Source: Hydractinia symbiolongicarpus (Eukaryota > Cnidaria > Hydrozoa > Anthoathecata > Hydractiniidae). From it: a stretch of 64,000 nt of DNA. Of the stretch, positions 13,042 through 22,753 are shown in pieces. The stretch covers positions 13,885,351 through 13,949,350 of the forward strand of contig NC_079877.1 of assembly GCF_029227915.1 (NCBI RefSeq), given 5' to 3'. The notes under the pieces were generated by a model. It did no database searches. It was not told where the DNA came from and saw only the letters and a list, made by a program, of their open reading frames with translations. Within the stretch, counting starts at the first letter, position 1, and the number at the start of each line of letters is the position of its first letter. The position numbers and the translations under genes were made by a program.

Positions 13042-13050
13042 ATGGCGGCT
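13034..13050 (+). promoter_or_regulatory. YY1-like initiator motif
   Basis: CAAAATGGCGGCT resembles the YY1 consensus (AAnATGGCGGC) seen at metazoan core promoters and overlapping initiator ATGs. It lies about 640 bp upstream of the CEP164 ATG and points the other way, so a divergent promoter is possible. Confidence 0.35.
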
Positions 13051-13384
13051 TTCGAGAAGAAAGAATGCTGTAAACACAAGAAAATGTGGCTTCACGTGAG
13101 CTTTATTATTTCAAATTTTACTTAATAAATGTAAAATTACAAATTCCAGGCCTCGTCAGAAATGGCGTGCGATCACACGCACACACGCCATGTTTGAATG
13201 TTCCCGTTCAATCTTAGCACGCCACAAAATAACAATAAATACCTCAGGGGTGCGCTAATCGCACACCAAAATAAATAATATTCAGTTCAATGATGAGAGT
13301 GAAACCGACGATGATAATTCAAGTGATGATAATTCGAGTGATTGTTCGCACGATGACAACACTTTGTTTTCTGATGACGAATAA
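13042..13384 (+). CDS. Possible two-exon microprotein (50 residues)
   Basis: Exon 1 (13042-13095) starts at the ATG of the YY1-like motif and encodes a Lys/Cys-rich MAAFEKKECCKHKKMWLH, followed by a GTGAGC donor. Exon 2 (13286-13384) follows a TATTCAG acceptor in matching phase 0. It encodes a strongly acidic tail of repeated DDNSSDD/SDCSHDD units ending SDDE and TAA. Exon 2 lies inside the inverted-repeat element 13147-14268. No family recognised. Alternatively exon 2 is the tail of a gene fragment carried by the transposon. Confidence 0.25.
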
Positions 13385-14268
13385 GTTGTAAATTATTTAT
13401 TTTTAAGGTCAATTGCGTGTACAGCTACACATCTTCGAGAGTATGAGTACAAATAAATGCAAGTAAAATAATTCAGAGTGAGAGTACAATGCAAGTGCGA
13501 GTAAAATAAATAAGAGTAATCTTTTTAATAACGGGAGTACGCAATAATTATACTACTCGCGAGTAAATCTTTAAAAAAAATATGTCATGTTACTTGCGAG
13601 TTATATTGAAGAAAAACATTTAATTTTTTTTAATTTAGTTGCTCTTTTTAAATTAAAAAAAAAATGAAAAAAAATTTAAAGTTCATTTTTTCTGTCTACT
13701 TCTTAAAATGCTTTCGCTACTTTCGTTATGTGAAATCACTTCCAGCATGTTCTTTCGCAAGCACAGAGTCAGCATGATATATATGTGTTGTTTTGAAAAT
13801 TATACAGAATGTGCTGATGTTGTTTTGGAAGTTATTTATAACGGAGGAGGGTGTTACGACGAAAATTTTCCGTCTTGTTTATTTTAGCTAAAGAAATAAT
13901 TTTTTTATAAATCGTCATAAAAATTATAGTCTTTTGTTTGTCCACGTTACTACTTTTACGATTACAAAGTTGGCGTCTTGCAGCACTTTCTCTGTTTGAG
14001 TTAAAAACATGTAAATTTTTTTTAAAAAAAAAATAAAAGCACATTTTACTTTTGTCACAACAAATTACCTGCTTTAAAACATGGCAAATTAGTGTTGCTG
14101 TATGCGAGTTCTATGATTACTTGAGAAAAAAATGGAACAATAATAAGCACACGCCATCACACGCCATTAAAAATTATGACATGCGAACATCGCTCGCCTC
14201 AAAATGATTGAAAAGTATCATGGCGTGTGAAGCTCGAACGCCAGCATTTTTCTTCCTGATGAGGCCTT
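13147..14268. mobile_element. 1.1-kb terminal-inverted-repeat element
   Basis: The left end CAGGCCTCGTCAG and the right end (reverse complement AAGGCCTCATCAGG) form imperfect inverted repeats. They are flanked by AATTC on both sides (13142-13146, 14269-14273). Subterminal copies of a GGCGTG/CACACGCCAT motif occur at both ends, as in hAT-like elements. I see no transposase inside; the middle is A/T-rich. Confidence 0.55.
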
Positions 14269-15455
14269 AATTCTCAACATAATAATGATTAATGCCATGC
14301 CAACGCGGTCTTTTATTTATTAAAATATATGGCCAGGTTTATTGCATAATTTTTTGTGAATTCTTTAAACGTGAGAGTGCCCAAAAAACTACGAAAAAAC
14401 TAATTTATTTGGAGATGTTTATATGCACGTAAATATTGGATTTATTCAGTTAGATAGATGCTAAAATTCAGTTAAATGTGTGGTTTAGACGATCAAAGTT
14501 TTGTACATCTTAACTAAGCTGTAAAATGCCTAATTAGACTGTATCATACATCCAAATTAAGCTGACATCGAAATTAAGATGTACAGCTTAATTAAGAGGA
14601 TTTCCCTGACTGTGTATATTTATACAGACAATACTTTCTCCACAGATGAATTCTGTTGTTTACATTTTCAGCGGTAAGCTCTTTCAGCTTTGGCATTTGT
14701 GTGGCAGGAAAAAAGATGGGGGCGTTAGGCGAAGCAAAGTTATATCAGTCCCATTTCTTCACGCAAGACATTCTTAGGACTTGGATTCAAATAAATCAAA
14801 AGGCATCAATCTTTGATAATAGTTTGTAACTTCAATGATGTTTCTGTGAGAAAAAAGCCACAGGGAAACACCACTCTTTCACCAAATCCTAGCATTATTT
14901 TTCTTGCCACGCAAATGACATAGCCAACAAAAAGAGCTTACCACTAAAAAGCAAACAAATGAAGTCACGCTGGAATTCATCTAGCTATAAGAGAGAGGAG
15001 CAGCTATAACTGCTTGAACAAAGGACCATGTCTGAGCTACATTTTACATTTAAAATGCAGCTCAGACATTGTTTATATCAGTCATCCATTGGCCCACCAC
15101 TATTCGTAGTCGACGTTGAGTTGTTTTGTTTTCTTTTGGAGCCAAATTTTTCCGCCATTTTTATCAGATTTCATGACCCAACTACTCCAACCCTAAAAAG
15201 TTTTGTACCCGATTTTTTATTGTAACCTACTCGCGGTTCCAATCTTGAAAAATAAACGGAGGGGGGTGATAAAAATTTCTGGCGAAATGTCCATTATCTA
15301 AACTAATTAAAGATAATCAAGATCAATCCTCCTGCAACCGATCACCATTATTTCTCTTATCTAACGTAGATAAAAATATAAATGTTTTCAACAAAGTCCC
15401 GCTAAAAATTAGAGGCAATAAGTTAATGGTGTCGCTCTTGATCTGAAAATGCCTA

Positions 15456-15515
15456 CCATTATTGACCCCAGAGCTCTTTGAGATGAACCTCAGAGCTACT
15501 TTTGAGGTTTTAAGT
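15456..15515 (+). repeat. One-armed relic of the hairpin MITE found at 30507
   Basis: CCATTATTGACCCCAGAGCT and the following CTTTGAGAT match the left arm of the 80-bp hairpin at 30507-30586, and a TTTTGAGGTTTTAA centre follows. The right arm is missing. Confidence 0.6.
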
Positions 15516-16049
15516 TTATAAAGGGGTACGAGAATAACATACTACTTAATTAGAAAATTATTCATTGAATGCGTATTTAACGAAAAGAGCATTGTAGAAT
15601 GTCTTTTGCAAGCAATACAATGGCGTTTACTGACCTTGATTTGCTGTAAAATATATTTAGAAAAATAATCACAATTGCGCTAAATTTGTGTTCATAATTA
15701 GAGACAATAAATTAATTTAATTTTGAAAAACATAGTTTTTCACGTTAATCGATTAAAAAATAACGGTATGCACCAGGTTTGAAGCAAAATAAGAGAGTAT
15801 GAAGGTGTATTAACGCCAACTTCTAAATTATTTTATTGTATTCAGACGTTTGTAGACAATCGCGTTCTTGGACATTTTCTTTTTTAGATTAATAATTTCC
15901 TCACTACTCTGATGACGCGGATCATTTTCTTCGAAAGGAATCTTTTTAAAGACACATCACTTATCAGAGTATCAATGACACAAACAAATAACGTAATCTC
16001 GTTCTCAGTGCCTGTTTTCTCTTTTTTCATCGGGACGGCGAGACGAACA

Positions 16050-16200
16050 TGGCCCTGGAGGAGGCTGGTTCTATACAAAACTTGATTGGTGGAGATGTAT
16101 CACATACTTATTGCGTCACCTAAAAACATTTTGAAAAGAAAGGACCAATTAGGAACCTAAAAAATGACATGCAGTTCGCAGCCTCGTCCCCAGGACCTCT
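16050..16200. repeat. Short inverted-repeat element, hAT-like ends
   Basis: GGCCCTGGAGGAGGCTGG at the left and CAGCCTCGTCCCCAGGAC at the right are imperfect inverted repeats about 120 bp apart. A similar CCTGGGATCGAGGTTG end occurs near 29926. No target duplication was recognised. Confidence 0.35.
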
Positions 16201-16600
16201 TTTCGCTTTTTTGATATCTTTGCGCCGTCCCAGATAGCTATCATCTTAGATCATGTTTTTCTTTATGGACTTACTGGGTATGAATGAAAATTAAAAGAGG
16301 TGACTTTAAGAGAGTATTAGTCCAATACATCTACTGAAAATTTTAACGTTGGCTTACATTTATGTTCAACCTTATCTCCAGAATTTATGTACGTAAGCGA
16401 TGCAAGCTTTTACATTAGCCAATGTTTAAGACTGCTGTTTATTTTGTTTCAATTGTTTTGTACATCAAACGTAGATAAATCATAATTTTTGGCTAGGAAA
16501 GGAATCAATCTGTTTCGCATATTGATCAGACAGGTGAGAAAGTCAATCTCTATCCGCATTGTTTGAGTATATTTCTAACTGCATGCTCATCTTGAGGTCC

Positions 16601-16785
16601 CAGGGGTGGCACCAGTAGGGGGGCTGGGGGGGGGGCTTCAGCCTCCCACTTTTTTCCGAAATAATATTTTTTTATTTTCTGCAAATAAGTGTCTCTATCA
16701 CTGCATGAAAACTGATGTTACCCAGCCATAGAACATGCAGGCTATCTCACTAAATAATGCGATTTTTTATGTAGTGCCGCCCCTG
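16601..16785. mobile_element. MITE, 185 bp, hAT-like ends
   Basis: The left end is CAGGGGTGGCACCAGTAG and the reverse complement of the right end is CAGGGGCGGCACTAC. CAGGGGCGGC is a common hAT terminal sequence. The interior contains long G and T runs. No clear 8-bp target duplication remains. Confidence 0.5.
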
Positions 16786-18479
16786 CGCCCCGATTATAAA
16801 AAGGTAACAGGCGCTGGGGAGAAATTCAAATGTTGCATCCTTTAATTTTGGGTTACTCAAACTGCTGAGGTACTCTGGTTATAAATTCACTACAAAAATC
16901 TAGAACTTTTGTGGATTGCTACTAATTATCGCGAAATTGGCGAAAGTAACTTGCCGTTAGGAATCTTATTTTGAGCATTTATGCAACTTTATGTCTTAGA
17001 TACATTTTTACGTCTTATAACATACACAATTCTATGTCTTATATACCAATTTACCGTTTCTATACAATTACAATAATTTAATATTATATAGCATTCCCTA
17101 CATTTTATACAGTTGTTCTACTTATCCTTTCAACAAATCTATTAAATGAAATTCAACAACTTGCACTTGACATTTCATTTTTTCATCATGTGTTTATATA
17201 ATCCACAATCTTCTCCAAGTTTCTTCTGGGAAGTTAGCCAAAAGCATTATATCTTCATCGTCAATATCCAATATAAATTGTCGACAACTTTAGCAATGTT
17301 TCCGTTATCAAACTGGCTTCTGTAACATCTGTAAACTCCTAAACGAAGGTTTCTCCTATCCTTGATGAGTACATTTCGAGCATTCCACAAAGAAGTTTAT
17401 TTAAGAATTGACCTCTATGTAAAGGCAATGCAAACGCCCCCCCGGGTTTCAATAATGTGGTTATTTGAAACCATAGTAAATGTCTTGTACATCAAACAAA
17501 GACACGCCACTAAATCACCATCTTTAAAGGCACCGCCCCAAGCACGGTTTCCTTCCTTTCCTTTTATTTCTTGTGTTATAACAGTTTGCCTGTCTGTGGT
17601 CAAATTTACTTTGAAACCTGAAAGAGTAAATAAACTTATGAATAAAGGAGACTATAAATAGAGGCAAAAAAGCCATTTTGATAAATTATCTACTTAAATA
17701 TCCTGCTAACACATGGAAATGAAATGTTAGATCAAAATGTATGATAAATTTTAAATTTTTTGGCCCACTAAGCTTATTTCAGCAATACGTTAGGTAATGC
17801 GGTCTTATTTGGTTAAAAGACGAAGTGTATTTTAACACCAAAATCTACCAGATCACTAGAATCCCACTTCCAATTGTGTTCATCAACCATCATGAAAACC
17901 ATTTTCTGAGTCATTTTTGGATTTGGAACAGCTGAAGTTCATAATCACCATAGCTGATTGGTTGCCTGTTCTGTTTCACAAGTTGCTAAAAATTCTAATG
18001 GTTTTCGTGTGCATTATATGTATATTTTCTCACAACAAGCCAGCGTGCTGTTAGCTGACTCGTTTGTCGTAAGCTGGATTTTACAGCAAACATGTTATGG
18101 AGTATAATGAAGATTCTTTGCAGAGAATAAACGTTTCTTGCCAGCTGGTCTTCTATTTGCTGTGAATGCAACTTTCCAGATCTGAAACGCCGCCCCTTTT
18201 TTATACCTGTTACTTTTATGTTTTTTGCGCATGCGCACTTGTTGTGCGTAATCGAAATTCATCCAGAAGAATCCTTGGATTAATAAAGCCACATTTAAAA
18301 AGTATTGTGTATGTCAGCCTAACGTTAATTCTTGTATCTCAATACAATTGTTCCTGTTTAGAATTGCATACGAGAATGTTGGTTAGTAATACTCACATCC
18401 CCATTTTTTTGCCTTTTTGATTTGAGAGAAGACGTGAACTCTCAATTTTAAACTGTGCTAAATCTTTTATATTTTACAG

Positions 18480-18666
18480 AAAGCAGTCTCGAATGTGCTC
18501 TATGCACTTTGAAAATGGCCAACCAACATCTGATAATTCCTATCCAACCTTAAATTGGGGATACGATGCCAGTAGAAAAATAAAATCAATTGTGCCTTCT
18601 CGTCGTAAATTGAGTTACAGAGAAACACAAAGAGAAATGAGCAGTACATCAGAAAGAACTCTCTAA
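18480..18666 (+). CDS. Orphan C-terminal half of a THAP zinc-finger domain
   Basis: After a strong ATTTTACAG acceptor at 18471-18479, the frame encodes SRMCSMHFENGQPTSDN followed by SYPTLNWGYD. This is the C-x2-H-F end and following loop of a THAP (C2CH) DNA-binding domain. A basic tail (RKIKSIVPSRRKLSYRE) and a stop at 18664-18666 follow. The first half (C-x2/4-C and the conserved Trp) should be on an upstream plus-strand exon, but I could not find one between 16 and 18.4 kb. It is therefore a gene fragment, or part of a gene with a distant first exon. Confidence 0.5.
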
Positions 18667-20042
18667 TTTATATAAAATATTTTGAATATTTAAAACCACT
18701 AATGATCTTAACGGATAAGAGTTAAAACTATAGTCTAACAGGTTATGACTAACCACGCAGTACCGAACCTAAATTTTCTACGACGACTACAGGCCACATA
18801 TTGTTGGACTACGCATGGAGTGTGAAACTTACGTCAAGATTTTGACGCCATATGCCCCTAAAGTGAGATGAGAAGGGTTGCGGGCCATAACTATTTGATT
18901 TTTTACCTGACTGAGTGACTGATTAGTTAAAATGAATCAGTCAAAATCTGTAAGCTATAATTTGTAACCATCTCAGTCTATATGGTAGCGACGTTACAGC
19001 TTTGACGTCAACATTGCCATAGGCAAAATGGAGAGGGCTGTGAACCGTGCGTTTTCGCCGTAAAAAAAATAGAATCCGAACGGGGTTTTTAACGCGCTCC
19101 GTTTGTCTGCAACACCGGTATCGTCTTATTCCGCGGATCATTGAAATCATTTGCTTGGCTTACATTTTTCGTCAAATTTACACTCAGTCACACGATTTAT
19201 CTGACTTACCCTGGATCAGCGCCTGGCTTTTTGTTCATTACCTAAAGGTATTTACGTACAAGAAAGCGGTTAAAACAGCCTGTGGTATACTTGCAAGAAG
19301 TATTGTCCCTAGTCACCCATGCAGGAGAACTCTATTGTTAAGAGCTTTGTTAAAATGTGGGGGAATATCTCGTCTTCTGTCACTTCCAACTCTGACAAAG
19401 CACGGTTTTCAGTTGCTGGTTAATCTTTTTATCAGGTTCAACTTCAGCATGCACTCGTATGCACCAGCAATAGGAATATCTCTGTTCATCACATCCTAAA
19501 CAGTTTGACACGTCTTTTCTGTCGTTTTGGGACGCACATTATGTTGGTTTGTTTTACAGTTGAATCCATATTTTTTGCATGCCTTTGTCTAAGCTAAAAC
19601 AACATCATCATTATATAATGCACGCATGATAACGTTCATCTGGCCTTCTTAAAGTCATTTACCAGTCCTTACAATAATGAAAATATCGCCTCTGATATTT
19701 ACTATCGCTTGCAAAGTAACAATGAGAAGGATAGGGCAAGTCGAAAACGATCGATATGTATTGCTCCCATTAAACGACCAGATCGCGAACTTCACACTAA
19801 ATATTCACGGATGTAAGACGGAACTCAACATTTACGTTACACATTTTTATAAAATTGCTTACATTATTATTTACATTACGTACCTTGTCGGAGAAAACAA
19901 CCGGGGTTAGCTTACTCGGGGAAAATTACTAGTTGAGCCACTTCAGTCACCAGCCCTCAAATTTACTCATTTTTCCCGTTTTCCCTTATATTCATGTTTA
20001 TCGTACACGATCGAAAGTTCACGACAACTCAAATTTGCCTCC
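18667..20042. other. No supported gene
   Basis: A 150-residue plus-strand open frame (19047-19499) and a 77-residue one (19677-19910) have no recognised domain and lie in ordinary AT-rich DNA. The TTACCAGTCCTTA.AATAATG segment near 19665 recurs near 22475. Confidence 0.4.
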
Positions 20043-22753
20043 TTAAATAGCCTCCTTAAAACCAACGTAACTATCATAAAGAGATGGGAACTCTGATCTA
20101 ATTCTTGAAACAATGCAAGATGGGATAACACGCCGTGTTTTTCTCCCTATGTTAACATGTACCCATAAGGTGAACTGGCGGTAAGCAGCATACCGAATGT
20201 TCTACAATAAAAAAAACAAGTGTTTAGGTGTAATAATATTCGTGTTATGAAATATGAAAATAACGTACTAGCAATTTACAAATTGGATACATGCCCTTTG
20301 TTTGTTAGAAGGGTACTCTCTCTGTCGTGCATGCGAACCAAGCTGTCCAAAGTGCGTCTTTTAAAAGGACGATGTATTTGAAGTTTTTATGTTCAGTACT
20401 AAATGATAACTTATAGTCCTTTTTTACATCACGATGAATTGGGTAATAATATCATCCTCGTTGTTCCCTGGGTGCTAATGATATTATAATTACCTTCCAA
20501 CTCTTTCATCTGAGAAATTTCCAACTTCTTGCAACATTTACACTCACATTCTAGCAGCATCCTCTCACAATTCTCGCAAGAACACCACTGATCAATCGGC
20601 TGTTCGATCCGATTATGCTGGGATTCTTCATCAAAATAATCGTCGCCACTGTCATAAAAAATGCTTGATTCGTTTTCTCATCTTATTCTTATTCTTATTT
20701 TGATTCCTCGGCATATTTTTCCGTCTGAAAAATCAGAACTTGCATTATGTAATTCGCCATTATAAATGCAGCATTTTCAAAGCAGCGTAGCCATGTGATT
20801 AAAAGAGTTGAATTTTAGTAAAATGTTTTGTCTTATTTTAGAGATAACAGAGAAGAACGGAATTAAAGGTGGGAGGTCCTCTTTAAGTCTCAGTTCTATA
20901 GCTTAGCTAGCTAGTTACTTTAGGGTAATTGTTTGTTTTTAATCCGTCATGTTTAAAAGTGACTTCCAAAATAATTATGCAAGTATTTAAAAACAATACA
21001 GTAAAATTTAAGTGGCTAATATTTTTACACTAGCTCGCAGATGCTAGGGTATTCAAATACAGCTGTTCGTCCCAAAATGGAAATTTTTGCCTCTCTGAGC
21101 ACCGACACGGGATTAGTCGTGTGTTTGAATCTCATCTTAGTAACTATTCTTACTTTTTTTCTTTTTACTGTCTCGCCTGCGAGGATGTGTTTCCAACTCG
21201 TAACTAACTAACTAACCAAGTCAATTGCAAAAAATTCATACCTAAACTCTCTAAGTACTTAAAAGTCATCGGCCAAAATTGGTATTTGTTTTCGACAAAA
21301 TTTGGCAAAGTTAACAAAAAAAATATGCTGAACATGATAGTGACATCAAAATGTTAACTTTCAACCATGAATGATAGGCTGTATTTTTTCTTTTTTTTAG
21401 TAATATGGTTTTTTTTTAACTAAAGCTATTTCCTTTTTCGAACAATTAAGATGGTATACTATTTTTCTTTATTTTTCTTTTTCTCACTGAGTGACTTTCT
21501 TATACCCCGTTTTTTTGGTTTTTTTTGTTGTTGTTTTTTTTTGCTTTTGTTTGGGGGAGTTTACTGAATTACTGAATTTCAAAAATTATACTGGTTCAGA
21601 TTATTCTAGGATGTGTGGTGGGTGCCTACTTAAGCTAGATAGCATCCTCACCATAAATTTATAGTTTTTTTTCTCAACTAACTAGCTATGTACTATAGTA
21701 TCCTTCTTTTCTTTCTTAGGCAAATACAATTAATTTCCTATTGTCTGGTATTAAGTTACCACAAGGTATCACAGGTAGCAATCGTTTGTGTAGCTTTAGG
21801 TTCTTTAGTAATGACGGTCGGTTTGTTTTAAAAACTCCTGAGGATAGTAATGGTTAATAGGTACCATTTCTTAACCAGATGCATCAGATGTCCGGTGTAC
21901 TGCCACGTCATTAAAATAATCAAAGCTTAGTGAATGCTATTGCCAATATTCCTTAACAGTTTAAATGACTTTAAAAACAGCTGATTGGACGCCTGATATC
22001 ATCTTTTCTTGTTCGTAAAAAATACTTTTCGGCAAATAACGAATTTTTAATGAACGAAACACTTCTAAGTAGGTTTTAAAAATATTTTCGTTTTATTTAA
22101 CGATGTCTTTTATTAGTCTTTTATCGTCGGTATTCAGAAAGAAATTCTGTTCTCCATGGTCTGGTTCAGAATTAAAACCTCAGCTCCGATGTCGCCATCG
22201 CAGCCATAATAACCTAATGTACTTCGCATGAAAAATAAAACAAAAAAGGAAAAAGCACACAAAAATATGTACACAGAAATTTCACATGCTTTCACTATCT
22301 TTTCTTGTAACTTCTGAACGACGCTAACTCATTTTCTATGTTCAGGTTTGTGTACAAAGATTGTTGGAACAGCCATTAAGACCAGCTTAGGGGGGTGTTT
22401 TCTGAAACCTGCATTACAAACGACTAATTCATACATTTGCAATATACACTGTGGTCAGTATCACAACCTTCTTACCAGTCCTTAAAATAATGAAAATAAC
22501 TGGACTAACACAAAGAAAAAACGTTGTATGCTATGCTTACCTTTCATTAGTTGATTTCTTAAATCGATTGACTTATCAAAGCAGTTGGTTTGGAAGTGCT
22601 CCTCGTATAAATAAGAGTTTTTGGAAAATCAGTTCTTTTCATGTTTGCTATCGAAATAGCAGCGGTAGATTTATCACGCGGGATTTGGAAATATGATAAC
22701 GGATTCCTTTTTCTGTGGTTTTGACAGCCTATGCCAGCACAAGACGTATCCAT
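20043..22753 (-). pseudogene. Broken THAP plus P2X7 C-terminal-domain gene
   Basis: Four exon-like segments on the minus strand. 22541-22753: THAP domain (CAGIGC opening, then YEEHFQTNCFDKS), with a one-base frameshift near 22625 and Tyr in place of the Cys of the C-x2-H ligand pair. 20494-20724: WCSCENC...ECECKCC, the zinc-binding start of the P2X7 receptor ballast domain, with an in-frame TGA at 20678-20680 upstream of it. 20317-20398: EHKNF...LLKDALWTAW. Here the expected Cys of the CIT motif is absent, and the acceptor phase (2) does not match the previous donor (phase 1). 20043-20201: IRYAAYRQFTLWVHV and RRVIPSCIVSRIRSEFP, the domain end, intact to its stop. The domain is widespread in stand-alone form in aquatic invertebrates (family knowledge). 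Order and spacing support one decayed gene; sequencing error cannot explain all lesions. Confidence 0.65.
21055..21395 (+). repeat. Dispersed repeat with tRNA-like B-box, copy 1
   Basis: Segments GCCTCTCTGAGCACCGACAC and GTCGTGTGTTTGAATCTCATC, then CCTAAACTCTCTAAGTACTT and GGTATTTGTTTTCGACAAAA, recur in the opposite orientation at 40287-40840. The TGTTTGAATC region resembles a polymerase III B-box (the other copy has GTTCGAAT), so a SINE-like origin is possible. Confidence 0.6.

Larger units (their letters stand above)
14269..18479. other. Gene-poor stretch
   Basis: No supported gene. Short open frames (65 aa at 15028, 64 aa at 15884, 99 aa at 17362) show no domain, splice context or codon signal. 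Three MITE-like fragments, listed separately, lie at 15456-15515, 16050-16200 and 16601-16785. Degenerate TTAATTAAG/ACATCTTAA repeats occur near 14500-14595. Confidence 0.5.

Noticed and set aside
19047-19499. 150-residue plus-strand open frame near the THAP/P2X7 relic
   Set aside because: I tried to fit it to the missing THAP or P2X7 exons on either strand; none of the conserved residues appear.
21100-21140. tRNA gene
   Set aside because: A B-box-like TGTTTGAATC is present but no acceptor stem, anticodon arm or T-loop can be folded; treated as part of a dispersed repeat.
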